Made by a program: the position numbers and the translations under genes. The notes beneath the pieces are model-generated. The model searched no databases. It saw nothing but the letters and a program-made list of their open reading frames with translations, and was not told the origin of the DNA. A DNA stretch of 64,000 nt from Leptospira sp. B5-022 (lineage in GTDB: Bacteria > Spirochaetota > Leptospiria > Leptospirales > Leptospiraceae), in NCBI RefSeq assembly GCF_000347035.1, contig NZ_ANIJ01000022.1, forward strand, positions 1-64,000. The letters are read 5' to 3'. Numbering within the stretch: the stretch's first letter is position 1; every line of letters starts with the position of its first letter. This document shows, piece after piece, positions 10,469-18,880 of this stretch.

Positions 10469-10469
10469 A

Positions 10470-11465
10470 ATGAGCCATCTACTCGATGACAGACCGAAAA
10501 TTTTAGTCGTAGACGACGAAGCGGCAAACCTACAAGTACTCAAACAAATATTACAAGAAGATTATAGACTATTTTTCGCAAAAGACGGGATCAAGGCTTT
10601 AGAGCTTGCGATCTCCGAAAGACCGAATCTCATCCTTTTGGACGTGATGATGCCCGGAATGACAGGACATGAAACCTGTAAAAAACTCAGGAATGAGTTC
10701 TCTACCTCCAGGATACCGGTGATATTTGTAACGGCAATGGCGGAAGAAGAAGACGAGGCGGACGGTTTCGAAGCGGGGGCCGTCGATTATATTACGAAAC
10801 CCGTTAGCCCCGCCATCGTAAAAGCCAGAGTAAAAACTCATCTTTCCCTGGTTCGGAACGATGAACTAAAAGAGACAAGACTTCAGATCATTCAAAGATT
10901 GGGCCTCGCCGCGGAATACAAGGACAATGAGACCGGACTTCATGTGATCCGAATGAGCCATTATTCCCAAACTTTAGCAAGGGCCTTGGGTTATTCGGAA
11001 GATACCGCCGAAAAAATATTACATGCTTCTCCTATGCATGATATCGGTAAGATAGGTATTCCGGATAGTATATTACAAAAACCTGGTAAACTTGATCCGG
11101 AAGAATGGGAAATCATGAAAACTCACCCTACGATCGGAGCCGAGATCATCGGAGACCATGATTCGATACTTTTGCAAATGGCGAAAAGTATCGCTTTGAA
11201 CCATCACGAAAAATGGGACGGGAGCGGTTATCCGAACGGGATCAAAGGAGATACAATTCCGGTGGAAGCGAGAATAGTCACGATTGCGGACGTATTCGAC
11301 GCACTAACAACAGAAAGACCTTATAAAAAAGCCTGGAGTATAGAAGACGCAGTCAATCATATACGAAAGGGAGCCGGGTCCCATTTTGATCCGGGTCTTG
11401 TACCGGTATTTCTGAATCTGATGCCTGAACTTTTGGAGATCAGAGAACGTTGGGCAGAAACTTAA
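10470..11465 (+). CDS. response regulator with HD-GYP cyclic-di-GMP phosphodiesterase domain
   Basis: A 331-residue RpfG-like output protein. Residues 8-125 are a receiver with D58 (LILLDVMMPGMTG) and K in ITKPVSP. Residues 145-325 are an HD-GYP domain with HDIGKIGIPD and the diagnostic HHEKWDGSGYP, followed by RIVTIADVFDALTTERPYKK. HD-GYP proteins hydrolyse cyclic-di-GMP to pGpG or GMP with a bi- or trinuclear iron centre. All expected residues appear intact, so activity is likely. It begins 1 base after the MHYT hybrid kinase, making that kinase its probable phosphodonor; the operon would couple redox or gas sensing to lower cyclic-di-GMP. About 80 bases separate it from the convergent SDR gene. 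Confidence 0.94.
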   Translation: MSHLLDDRPKILVVDDEAANLQVLKQILQEDYRLFFAKDGIKALELAISERPNLILLDVMMPGMTGHETCKKLRNEFSTSRIPVIFVTAMAEEEDEADGFEAGAVDYITKPVSPAIVKARVKTHLSLVRNDELKETRLQIIQRLGLAAEYKDNETGLHVIRMSHYSQTLARALGYSEDTAEKILHASPMHDIGKIGIPDSILQKPGKLDPEEWEIMKTHPTIGAEIIGDHDSILLQMAKSIALNHHEKWDGSGYPNGIKGDTIPVEARIVTIADVFDALTTERPYKKAWSIEDAVNHIRKGAGSHFDPGLVPVFLNLMPELLEIRERWAET

Positions 11466-11547
11466 AATTTATAGTCCGTCCCAAAGTATAAGCTATCGGT
11501 CAACCAAGTCACGGGCTTCATGAGACTGAACCTTTTGGGACAGGCCC

Positions 11548-12231
11548 TTATAACACACCCTTAGGTGGAAGAAAAAGGATCTCGTCCTGATTAAAACTTG
11601 CAGGAAGAGAATACAAACTTTCCAAAAAGATCGCAGCATCCGAAGCAGGGATCATATCTTCTCTTTTAAATCCTTCTCTACCGTCCCAGATCGGAGTGTC
11701 TATCGCTCCCGCAAACACGGTAGTCACTCTTATCCCACGATCTTTTACTTCTTCCCGGATCGCTTTTGCAAAGCCGGCAATACCGTGTTTAGAAGCACAA
11801 TAAGGAGAAGACCCCGAGAATCCTTGCCTCCCAGCGGTGGAAGAAAGATAACAAAGTAGAGATCCCTTCTTTAATAAAGGTAGAAGTTTAGAAGTCAGTA
11901 AAATAGGTGCGCTTAAATTCAGGATCAGATGTTTTTGAAGATCTTCCCATTCCAGATCTTCTATTTTTAAGAATAGACCGTCTCCGGAAGCGAAATAGAT
12001 CGCATGGATCTCTTCCCAACGCTCCGAAATAAAAGAGGAAATTTTTCGTATTTGATCAGGCTCAGCAAGATTGCAGTTATAATTCTTTCCTCTTTCGAAA
12101 CTTTCCTCCAAGGGCCTGCCTCTCCTGGAGATCCCGATCGGAAAATATTCGGGATTTGCATTCAATTTTTCTAATAAAGATCTGCCGATCCCGGAACCGG
12201 CCCCGACTACCAGGATATTCTTGGAACCCAT
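11548..12231 (-). CDS. short-chain dehydrogenase/reductase in the methionine-salvage operon
   Basis: A 227-residue classical SDR. The nucleotide-binding motif is VVGAGSGIG near residue 8, with a catalytic serine in YLSSTAG and Tyr-Lys in YCASKHG. The start lies 4 bases after the mtnB stop, so the three genes mtnD-mtnB-SDR are co-transcribed. The substrate is unknown. SDRs are not one of the canonical methionine-salvage enzymes; the conserved spacing suggests either a side reaction on a pathway carbonyl compound or simple co-location. No enolase-phosphatase (mtnC) is visible nearby, but an SDR cannot replace that chemistry. The family call is secure; the role is inference. Confidence 0.85.
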   Translation of the reverse strand: MGSKNILVVGAGSGIGRSLLEKLNANPEYFPIGISRRGRPLEESFERGKNYNCNLAEPDQIRKISSFISERWEEIHAIYFASGDGLFLKIEDLEWEDLQKHLILNLSAPILLTSKLLPLLKKGSLLCYLSSTAGRQGFSGSSPYCASKHGIAGFAKAIREEVKDRGIRVTTVFAGAIDTPIWDGREGFKREDMIPASDAAIFLESLYSLPASFNQDEILFLPPKGVL

Positions 12232-12235
12232 ACTA

Positions 12236-12871
12236 TTACTTGGACATCGCCCGCACTTTTAATAAAAAATCGGCGGCTTCTAAATGCCGATTCGCCTGGA
12301 CCAGATCCTTTCCCCAAACGGTAATCCCGTGTTTTTCTATAATACAGAAGGGGACCCTAGGTTTTGCCTCGATGAGATGTTTCTCCAAATGATCGGAAAT
12401 ATCCTGCACATTCGGATAATTGTATAGGACAGGGACGGATACGTTCGGATCCTCATCCCAGATACCGAACGCCTTGATGATCTCTAAGGGAAGAAGCGGA
12501 AGATCCTCGATCGGATTCTCTTTGGAAACTCCTATTTCGATCAGATTGGATTCCGGTGTATGGACATGAAGAGAACATCCCATTTCTGGAAATGCTTTAT
12601 AAACTGCTCTGTGTATGGAAGTTTCCGCGGAAGGTTTCAGACCTTCTCGACCTTTCCAACCTTCTAGTACTTTTCCGGATTGGATCTCTACCGGAAGAAA
12701 ATCTTTTCGGGTCAGTTTGTTCTTATCCAAACCGCTTCCGCTTACCCAGAATATGTTAGGATCTTTTTCGTCCTTGATGGAAAGATTGCCCGCAGTTCCG
12801 GGCATCCATCCTTTGGAATGATACAGGACCCCCGACTCCGCGAGGCGGGTCAGGATCTTTTTTTGGGACAT
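12236..12871 (-). CDS. mtnB: methylthioribulose-1-phosphate dehydratase
   Basis: A 211-residue class II aldolase/adducin-fold enzyme that dehydrates 5-methylthioribulose 1-phosphate to the 2,3-diketone in methionine salvage. Zinc ligands are visible as H102 and H104 (LHVHTPES) and H181 (IEKHGITVWG), with a probable catalytic glutamate E83 in SAETSIH. GTAGNLS near residue 28 is the typical phosphate-binding start. Length matches MtnB rather than the larger fused DEP1 proteins. It sits between mtnD (3-base gap) and the SDR gene (4-base gap). Its input originates from methylthioadenosine, the by-product of the spermidine synthase encoded at 30875-31717. Confidence 0.9.
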   Translation of the reverse strand: MSQKKILTRLAESGVLYHSKGWMPGTAGNLSIKDEKDPNIFWVSGSGLDKNKLTRKDFLPVEIQSGKVLEGWKGREGLKPSAETSIHRAVYKAFPEMGCSLHVHTPESNLIEIGVSKENPIEDLPLLPLEIIKAFGIWDEDPNVSVPVLYNYPNVQDISDHLEKHLIEAKPRVPFCIIEKHGITVWGKDLVQANRHLEAADFLLKVRAMSK

Positions 12872-12874
12872 TTT

Positions 12875-13408
12875 TCAGACTAGGGCCGTAGTTTCTTCTA
12901 CGTAATTCGGGACCCAGCCGCTCATGTCTTGGAAATAACGGACCGCCTTAATTCTTTTGTTCTCGTCCAAAGTGAACCAATGGTTCGTATTCTTTGGAAC
13001 GGAGATGAAGTCGTCCTTCTCCACCTTTACTAAAAACTTTTCACCCGCAAGTGAGAATCCGAAAATCCCGGAACCGTCCACGATATAACGAACTTCGTCG
13101 TCGGTATGATAATGCACTTTATCGAATTTGGCCAACATCTCGTTCAGGCCTGGGACTTGCGGATGAAGAACGATCAGATCCCTGGATTGATAACCTTCTT
13201 TTTCCTTTAAGGTTTCGAAACGACTGTCCAAATTTTTGAGAAGAGTTTCCTTCTCCTCGTCCACGAGAGTCAATTTATCCGTAAGAGAATAAGAACTAGT
13301 AGGAACCGGCCAATGATCGTACTCGATCCCTCTCTTATTCAGAAAAGATTTTACTTCGGAATTGTCTTTGATTTCCGGAAGTCCCGGTTTTTGGATAATT
13401 ATCGCCAT
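12875..13408 (-). CDS. mtnD: acireductone dioxygenase
   Basis: A 177-residue cupin that oxidises the acireductone intermediate to formate and 2-keto-4-methylthiobutyrate, the last ring-opening step of methionine salvage. The cupin metal set is visible: H99, H101 and E105 in [12 protein letters not shown] and H143 in NTNHWF. The fold continues through DGSGIFGF. It is first in the mtnD-mtnB-SDR operon; AGGAG lies just upstream of the ATG. The metal (Fe or Ni) decides the product in this family and cannot be told from sequence. Confidence 0.93.
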   Translation of the reverse strand: MAIIIQKPGLPEIKDNSEVKSFLNKRGIEYDHWPVPTSSYSLTDKLTLVDEEKETLLKNLDSRFETLKEKEGYQSRDLIVLHPQVPGLNEMLAKFDKVHYHTDDEVRYIVDGSGIFGFSLAGEKFLVKVEKDDFISVPKNTNHWFTLDENKRIKAVRYFQDMSGWVPNYVEETTALV

Positions 13409-13502
13409 TTGTTCCTCCTTTAGGTGGTTTCCCTTTTTTTAGCTCCGCACCCTCAAGCGGCAGTGACGGCCTAGTTTGTATGTAAGGCCGCTTTCAAGTT
13501 CC

Positions 13503-14069
13503 TTATTTATTGACCCTTTCCACGTAGGTAAGATCTCTCAAGTCGATCCGGATAGAATCTCCTTGTTTGATAAAAATAGGTACGTTGATCTCTCCCCCGG
13601 TCTCTACGGTAACTCTTTTCAGAGCGGTTCCGGAGGTATCACCTTTTAGACCTTCTTCCGCATACGTTACTTCCAGGATCGCAAAGTTCGGAGGAGTCAC
13701 TCCGATCGGTTTACCTTCGTAGAAGGAAACTTCCATAGCCGTCTCTTCCTTTAAGAACGGAAGAATATCTTCCAAGTATTCTTTAGAAACAGGAATCTGT
13801 TCGAAGTCGTTTGTGTCCATGAAGATGATATCATCACCTTCGGAGTAACAGATAGTCATCTGTCTTTTTTCCAATTCTACGGATTCTAATTTTTCCGCAG
13901 CCTTGAAGGTCCTTTCAATGGAACTGTTACGGACCAGGTTCTTTAATTTTGTACGGATAAAGGCGGATCCCTTTCCCGGATTCACGAATTCGCTTTTTAC
14001 AACGGAATAAAGTTCTCCTTCTACCTTGAGGACCATTCCTTTTCTAACTTCAGTGATGCCTAAGTTCAT
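13503..14069 (-). CDS. efp: translation elongation factor P
   Basis: A 188-residue EF-P of normal length with the three beta-barrel domains. It helps the ribosome form peptide bonds at polyproline stretches. The modification loop reads NPGKGSAFIR, so the acceptor is K33, the type used by EpmA for beta-lysylation rather than arginine rhamnosylation. The C-terminus (GDSIRIDLRDLTYVERV) matches the family. Both predicted modification enzymes occur in this window, epmB at 15817 and epmA at 48816, although neither is in an operon with efp. Divergent from the PstS-like gene. Confidence 0.96.
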   Translation of the reverse strand: MNLGITEVRKGMVLKVEGELYSVVKSEFVNPGKGSAFIRTKLKNLVRNSSIERTFKAAEKLESVELEKRQMTICYSEGDDIIFMDTNDFEQIPVSKEYLEDILPFLKEETAMEVSFYEGKPIGVTPPNFAILEVTYAEEGLKGDTSGTALKRVTVETGGEINVPIFIKQGDSIRIDLRDLTYVERVNK

Positions 14070-14250
14070 AAACGACCTAAAATAAAGATTACGCTCTTTC
14101 TATATCCTTGTAGGAAAGCCGGGTGTCAAGCGATGTACTCCGGCTACCTTCGTTAATTGTAATATTTCAGGACTAAAATTCGGTTCGACTTTTCCCCTTA
14201 CAAGAGGAGAATCCCCTTTTGGAAAAGATTTCCGGAGAACCAAAGATTCG

Positions 14251-15159
14251 ATGAAACAAAAATTAACGCTCTTACTCCTTCTGTTTACCGTGTTAACGGT
14301 TACCAATTGCAAAAAAGAACCCTTACTGATCACCGGCTCCGAAACCATGCATACCTTGCTAAACGTGGTAGCGGCCGGATACGCTAAAAAGAATCCGAAG
14401 ATAGAAGTTACCGTCCAAGGTGGAGGTTCCTTCGAGGGGATAGAAAAATTATTCGAATCCAAAACGGATATAGCTGCCTCTTCTAGAACATTAACTCCGG
14501 AAGAACAGACCCAATTCGAAAGAAAAGGAAGATTCGAGAATGTATTGATCGGCTATGATGGGATCGCAGTTGTAGTGAACCCTGCAAACCCCGTTTCCAA
14601 ATTTACCTTAGAGCAGATCTCCAAAATATTCTCCGGAGAAATAAAAGATTGGTCGCAAGTAGGCGGAAAGCCCGGACCGATCCATGTGGTCCTTCGAAAT
14701 GATAAAAGCGGAACTGCCGCTTATTTCGAAACTCATATCTTAAGACAAAAAGACCTGGGAGAAAAAGAATACCAAGCTTCCAAAAAGAAAGAGTTCACTA
14801 CCGATTCCAAGGTGGTGGCGGATAACGATGAGATGGCGGATCTGATCGAAAAAGATGCAGCCGCAGTCGGATTTATGGGGATGGGAAGCGCACAGATCCA
14901 AAATAAAGGAAAAGTGAAAGCGGTTTTTTATTCGAAAACAGGAAAGGATCCTTATGTGGAGCCGACGATCCAAAATGTTTCCGAAAGAAAATATAAACTC
15001 TCTAGAGGGTTGTATCTATTCTATCTATCCGATAGAGGTAAAAAAATCGATGAGTTCATTACCTATATCACTTCCGAAGAAGGGCAAGCTCTGGTATTAA
15101 AAAGCGGCTATTTACGAAGTACTTTAAGTACTGTGGAAGTGGAAGCTACCAAACAATAA
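14251..15159 (+). CDS. PstS-like phosphate-binding lipoprotein
   Basis: A 302-residue extracytoplasmic solute-binding protein of the PBP-like (PstS) family. The first 20 residues are a hydrophobic signal ending TVTNC, so C20 is the likely lipidated cysteine. Family motifs are LITGSETMHTLLN, VTVQGGGSFEGIEKL, DIAASSRTLT and the phosphate-contact loop NDKSGTAAYFE. The C-terminus (EFITYITSEEGQALV) is also typical. No permease or ATPase genes adjoin it, so it may serve a transporter encoded elsewhere or act as a phosphate sensor. ATG at 14251 gives the complete signal peptide. Confidence 0.9.
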   Translation: MKQKLTLLLLLFTVLTVTNCKKEPLLITGSETMHTLLNVVAAGYAKKNPKIEVTVQGGGSFEGIEKLFESKTDIAASSRTLTPEEQTQFERKGRFENVLIGYDGIAVVVNPANPVSKFTLEQISKIFSGEIKDWSQVGGKPGPIHVVLRNDKSGTAAYFETHILRQKDLGEKEYQASKKKEFTTDSKVVADNDEMADLIEKDAAAVGFMGMGSAQIQNKGKVKAVFYSKTGKDPYVEPTIQNVSERKYKLSRGLYLFYLSDRGKKIDEFITYITSEEGQALVLKSGYLRSTLSTVEVEATKQ

Positions 15160-15224
15160 ATTCCGATTTTCCCCTCGAAAAAAGGTTGCGAAAGCCGTTT
15201 TGTTCCGTCTAAGTTTAGGTAGTT

Positions 15225-15545
15225 ATGAAGCGGCTTTGGCTTTTGCCTATAATCTTATTCATGGTAGTAGCCCTCTTTAGTGAGGTCGCGTCCAGAGATT
15301 ATAGTACGGTCAAAAGTTATTCCTTCCAAAAGAAATCAAGGACCCAATCCTTCCGAGATGGCGACGATCAAGGACTTCCTTCCTTGTTCTCCGCGGGCGC
15401 AGACGATGCGGTCTTCGGACTTATCGCTAAATTCTCTCAAACTGCCTGCGGATTAAAGAGCAGTCTTCTGCCAAACGATCCAGGTCGCAATTTTTACTTT
15501 CACACCCTAGCCTATCGTTATCTTTTCCTTCCCCCTCCGGTCTGA
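15225..15545 (+). CDS. small exported protein of unknown function
   Basis: I do not recognise this 106-residue protein. It begins with a clear signal peptide (KRLWLLPIILFMVVALFSEVAS) with likely cleavage after the AxS-type site near residue 24, leaving about 80 mature residues that include a single cysteine (TACGLKSS). It lies 65 bases downstream of the PstS-like gene on the same strand and is followed by a short hairpin at 15562, so it may be the end of that transcript. ATG at 15225 is preceded by TTTAGG. It could be a Leptospira-specific periplasmic peptide. Confidence 0.6.
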   Translation: MKRLWLLPIILFMVVALFSEVASRDYSTVKSYSFQKKSRTQSFRDGDDQGLPSLFSAGADDAVFGLIAKFSQTACGLKSSLLPNDPGRNFYFHTLAYRYLFLPPPV

Positions 15546-15561
15546 CCGGTTTTCATTCTGT

Positions 15562-15581
15562 AAGTCCTCGGGAGGACTTTT
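15562..15581 (+). terminator. hairpin, probable terminator after 15225-15545
   Basis: AAGTCCTC (15562-15569) and GAGGACTT (15572-15579) are perfect inverted arms followed by TT then C-rich sequence. It begins 16 bases after the stop codon of the small exported protein. The T-run is short, so termination may be weak. Confidence 0.5.
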
Positions 15582-15816
15582 CCCCGTAAAAAGCTAGATA
15601 GCGGTTTCGGGCAAAATTCCGCTTCGGCAAAAATAGAAAACGGGAAATCCGGCTCATCCTTCTCCTAAGTCTCCAACTTTAATCGATGGGCATTCTCCTT
15701 GAGGTTATATAAAGAAACAACTCGAATGGAAACCTATGTTTGGTTTCCTTCTTTTTTATACGGATACTCGGTTGACTATAATTGCCGGCATGAGAATCCA
15801 TCAGTAAGAGGGCTTC

Positions 15817-16926
15817 TTGGAACTCGTTTCCTCATATCAAAAACAAAAGACCGGTTCCGGTCCGGAATGGTTGGATTGGAAATGGCAGATCCAAAATCGG
15901 ATCAAAGATTCATCCGAGTTAGAAAACTATATCCGGATCAGTTCGGAAGAAAAAGAAGCATTGCTAACCTGTGGCGAAGTGTTCAGCTTCTCCGCTACTC
16001 CTTATTATCTTGGCCTCGCGGATCCGGAAGATCCGAACTGCCCTATTCGATTACAAGTCATACCAAGAAAGGAAGAGTTAGATACGAGAGCCTGGGATAG
16101 AAAAGATCCGTTGGCGGAAGAATCCTACATGCCGGTCAAAGGAGTGACCCATCGTTATCCGGATCGTGCACTTTGGTATCTTTCTCATGTATGCGCGGTT
16201 TATTGTAGGTTCTGTACGAGAAAAAGAAAGGTGTCCCAGTCTGCGGAAACTCCGGGAACAGAAGATTGGAAAGACGCAATCCATTATTTTAGAGAACACA
16301 CTGAGATCAAAGAAGTGATCCTTTCCGGGGGAGATCCTTTAAATCTTTCCGATTCCAAGCTGGACTATCTACTTTCCGAATTAAAATCCATCCCGCATAT
16401 CAACCAGGTGCGGATCCATACTAGGTATCCTGTTACACTTCCCATGAGGATTACTCATGAGCTTTGCCAGGTCTTAAAAAAACATTTTCCGATCTATCTG
16501 GTCACTCATTTCAACCATTCCAAGGAACTTACGGAACTTGTGAAGGAACGGATCGGGATGTTAGCGAAAGAAGGTGCCGTTACAGTCCTAAATCAGGCTG
16601 TACTTTTGAAGGGGATCAATAATTCCGTAGGAGCTTTGACGGATTTATTCTACGGACTGACCAAAATAGGGATCAAACCCTATTATCTGCATCATTGCGA
16701 CGAGGTATTCGGGTCTTCTCATTTTAGGGTCCCAATAGAAGAAGGTGTGGAACTCATGAAGCAGATCCGAGGAAGTATCAGCGGACTAAGCGTTCCGTTA
16801 TATGTGGTGGATCTGACGGGAGGAGGAGGAAAAGTGCCTCTGCCTGCGAACTATCTGGAAGAAACCAAAAATTCTTCCTATGTATTCCGAAATTATAAAG
16901 GAGATCTGTATGAGATCGGTTTCTAG
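15817..16926 (+). CDS. epmB: EF-P (R)-beta-lysine 2,3-aminomutase, KamA/EpmB family
   Basis: A 369-residue radical-SAM, PLP-dependent aminomutase converting L-lysine to beta-lysine. The iron-sulphur motif is C126-x3-C130-x2-C133 (CAVYCRFC), followed by TRKRK; SGGDPLNL and the C-terminal GGGGKVPLPANY carry the AdoMet and PLP-lysine motifs. Catabolic KamA proteins are usually longer (about 410-470 residues); this shorter form fits EpmB, which makes the (R)-beta-lysine used by EpmA for EF-P. The start is TTG at 15817 preceded by AAGAGGG; no ATG gives a full N-terminus in this frame. The next gene overlaps its end by 17 bases. Confidence 0.87.
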   Translation: MELVSSYQKQKTGSGPEWLDWKWQIQNRIKDSSELENYIRISSEEKEALLTCGEVFSFSATPYYLGLADPEDPNCPIRLQVIPRKEELDTRAWDRKDPLAEESYMPVKGVTHRYPDRALWYLSHVCAVYCRFCTRKRKVSQSAETPGTEDWKDAIHYFREHTEIKEVILSGGDPLNLSDSKLDYLLSELKSIPHINQVRIHTRYPVTLPMRITHELCQVLKKHFPIYLVTHFNHSKELTELVKERIGMLAKEGAVTVLNQAVLLKGINNSVGALTDLFYGLTKIGIKPYYLHHCDEVFGSSHFRVPIEEGVELMKQIRGSISGLSVPLYVVDLTGGGGKVPLPANYLEETKNSSYVFRNYKGDLYEIGF

Positions 16927-17458
16927 AATTGTAATTCTACTCATATCCGCCCTGGCCCTAGAGGTATGTAAAAGCCACCAAGAGAATCCAAGCTCAGTCA
17001 CACCTGAAAATCCGTCGGCACTTCGACTCAATTACGATGTAGTATATTATACCGGAGGACATTCCGTTTTACTCAACTCCGGAAGATTATTCGCCCGGGG
17101 TCTATTTTACGAATGTAAAATATCGGACAGCAATTCCAGTTTTGAAAGTTTCCGGGCCTCCTCTTACACGGAAGATAATTCCAACGATTTCAGACAATTG
17201 GTATCCGAAACGGACCAGTCCAAATTCAATTCTAGACAATTCCAATATTTCCCTATGGGAGAAAATTCCAGAGCCACAGTATTCTCAGGTTGTGCCAAAG
17301 GATCCGGGGCAGAAAAATGTTACGTCCGATGGGAATGGCAGAAAGAGACCTTCATTTTTGTGTTCGAAACCCAGTTGGAAAACAAAAAGGGATTGGGCAC
17401 TGCGGAATTAGGAAAAGAATTCCACGAATTCGTAAGTCGGGGAATAAAAGCGTTTTAA
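16910..17458 (+). CDS. exported protein of unknown function, possible lipoprotein
   Basis: A 182-residue protein that I do not recognise. It opens with a signal sequence (MRSVSRIVILLISALALEVC); a cysteine right after the hydrophobic core could be lipidated, though LEVC is a poor lipobox even by relaxed spirochaete rules. The mature part is beta-rich with three further cysteines (YECKIS, SGCAKG, EKCYVRWEW). The ATG at 16910 follows AAAGGAG at the right distance and overlaps the end of the aminomutase gene by 17 bases, so the two are translationally coupled. An earlier in-frame ATG at 16880 lacks a ribosome binding site. A periplasmic or surface location is inferred. Confidence 0.7.
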   Translation: MRSVSRIVILLISALALEVCKSHQENPSSVTPENPSALRLNYDVVYYTGGHSVLLNSGRLFARGLFYECKISDSNSSFESFRASSYTEDNSNDFRQLVSETDQSKFNSRQFQYFPMGENSRATVFSGCAKGSGAEKCYVRWEWQKETFIFVFETQLENKKGLGTAELGKEFHEFVSRGIKAF

Positions 17459-17536
17459 GAGCGTATTTTCTTGACCGATTTCGATCCGGAAAGTATTTTA
17501 TCCGGCGGGGAGAAGAGATCCCGGGGATAAGATAAA

Positions 17537-17743
17537 ATGTGGTTAAAATTGGGGGATACCGAGGTCATTAATCTAGACTATATCTCCTCGATCAAAAAGA
17601 ACATGGCGGCAAACTCCATAGAAATCACCTACCATGACTTCAACCATGTTAAATCATTACCCTTCGGAGATCCGGAAGATAGAGATCGGGCCTACAAAGC
17701 CATTTTGGAAAATCTTTCCAGAATGCGTTTGTTTTTCGAATAG
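17537..17743 (+). CDS. small conserved-looking protein of unknown function
   Basis: A 68-residue soluble protein. The sequence alternates like a small beta-hairpin (MWLKLGDTEVINLDYISSI, SIEITYHDFNH) followed by a helix (DRDRAYKAILENL), similar to short PH-like or DUF-type proteins. No signal peptide, membrane helix or cysteine is present. It lies between an exported protein and a nucleotidyltransferase-like gene on the same strand, 48 bases before the latter. Codon use matches neighbouring genes, supporting it as real. Function unknown. Confidence 0.62.
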   Translation: MWLKLGDTEVINLDYISSIKKNMAANSIEITYHDFNHVKSLPFGDPEDRDRAYKAILENLSRMRLFFE

Positions 17744-17791
17744 AAATATCTTCTTATATTCCTAGAGTAGAGACCAAAGCGATCTTAAGTC

Positions 17792-18547
17792 ATGGAACGT
17801 ATTAAAGAAAATCTATCCAGTGTCTCCTCCCTAAAACCATTCGAACTTATATTTTTCGGGTCCAGACAAAGAGGAGAAGGAGACGAATTATCCGACTTCA
17901 ATTTTCTTGTGCTCGCAGATCCTTCCGATCAGCTCAAAGGAAATTTTATCCGAGAGATTAATAGAGCTATGGAACCTCTCCAAAGCCAGGGACAGGTAAA
18001 TTTACTCGCAGCAGACTGGGACGGATTCCGCACCAGAATGAAAAGTTACGACCCGGGAGCCATCCATATCTGCGAATTGGGTGAGCCTTACTTTGGATCG
18101 GAATACTTCCCGGTAATTAAAGAAGAATGGGACAAATTCAAATCCGAGCCTATCGACGGAAACACCGCTGGCAAATATTTAAGAAAACGTTATAGATTCT
18201 ATAAAGGGATCGTACCTCGCAACACGAAGGAAGACGTGGTTCGGATGGAAAGACTTCTAACAGTCTATCTCCAAAACTGGATGTTCCGGTATATTGAAGA
18301 TCTGGGAATTGCTGAGATCGTAAACTCGGATATTCCTTCTAGGATCGGGCCGATGTTCCGCGCCCTTTACTCTAAGGAAGCCAAGGGAAATACTTTGGAG
18401 CTACTTGAACTATATGAAGAAGTTCTAAAATTGAAAAAGGAACTCCGTTCTCCCGAGTCTCCTTTCTCAGTGGAAAGATTCAACCAACTCAAAGAAACTC
18501 TCCGCTTCGAAGAAAAAGAGATCCGCATTTTAAAACTGAATTATTGA
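17792..18547 (+). CDS. nucleotidyltransferase-fold protein with altered active site
   Basis: A 251-residue protein with an N-terminal Pol-beta/MNT-type nucleotidyltransferase domain: FFGSRQRGEGDELSDFNFLV (residues 21-40). The canonical metal pair is S-D-x-D, but here it reads S34-D35-F36-N37, so the second aspartate is asparagine (codon AAT). Residues about 115-230 are helical and rich in charged residues, like the HEPN-like helical partner often fused or paired with such domains. Activity as an adenylyltransferase may be weakened or lost, leaving a nucleotide-binding role. No HEPN toxin gene is adjacent. Two terminator-like hairpins follow. Confidence 0.72.
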   Translation: MERIKENLSSVSSLKPFELIFFGSRQRGEGDELSDFNFLVLADPSDQLKGNFIREINRAMEPLQSQGQVNLLAADWDGFRTRMKSYDPGAIHICELGEPYFGSEYFPVIKEEWDKFKSEPIDGNTAGKYLRKRYRFYKGIVPRNTKEDVVRMERLLTVYLQNWMFRYIEDLGIAEIVNSDIPSRIGPMFRALYSKEAKGNTLELLELYEEVLKLKKELRSPESPFSVERFNQLKETLRFEEKEIRILKLNY

Positions 18548-18622
18548 AAGGCGGCCCCCACCCTGCTTTGGGAGGGGGGAGAGGCTCGTGGGAATTTCGA
18601 AAATTTCTATATCACAAAAAAA

Positions 18623-18645
18623 GCATTTTCACAATGCATATTTTT
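18623..18645 (+). terminator. probable rho-independent terminator
   Basis: GCATT (18623-18627), a five-base loop, AATGC (18633-18637), then ATA and five T (18641-18645); an A-run precedes the stem, so it could work in both directions. It lies about 75 bases after the nucleotidyltransferase gene. Confidence 0.5.
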
Positions 18646-18655
18646 GAGGGGCGCG

Positions 18656-18671
18656 TGTAGGACCTCCTACA
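18656..18671. repeat. palindromic Leptospira-type repeat TGTAGGA-CC-TCCTACA
   Basis: TGTAGGACCTCCTACA is a near-perfect palindrome (seven-base arms, CC centre) followed by AAATTTTT. It has the same arms as the GGAGTTCCT/AGGAACTCC family found repeatedly at 41-58 kb, with CC replacing the AC/GT centre. It may also terminate transcription. Confidence 0.55.
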
Positions 18672-18880
18672 AATTTTTCTTTGAAAAATCGTTTACCTCT
18701 TTTGCAAAGATTGAAACGGCAATTTCACCACATCGTTTGCATCCAACGCAATAACGATCGCATCCGGAAAAAGTTCCGGTAAACGTGAAATCGTTTTACG
18801 AGCCTTTAACACCTACATAAAAGTATGAGAGACAGAAGAAGGCTCGTAGTATAGCAAGGAACTTTTTTCATTAGGATTTT

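Larger units (their letters stand above)
18548..18880. other. gene-free convergent region with hairpins and a long inverted repeat
   Basis: These 333 bases lie between the rightward nucleotidyltransferase gene and the leftward oxidoreductase gene. Besides two terminator-like hairpins listed separately, TACGAGCCTT (18797-18806) and AAGGCTCGTA (18839-18848) are perfect 10-base inverted arms with a 32-base spacer. There is no credible coding frame. The long stem could be a terminator arm for the leftward gene, although it lacks a T-run. Confidence 0.5.

Noticed and set aside
11466..11547. Long inverted repeat GTCCCAAAG...CTTTTGGGAC as a terminator
   Set aside because: Loop is about 50 bases and the arms have a one-base bulge with no T-run, so support is too weak.
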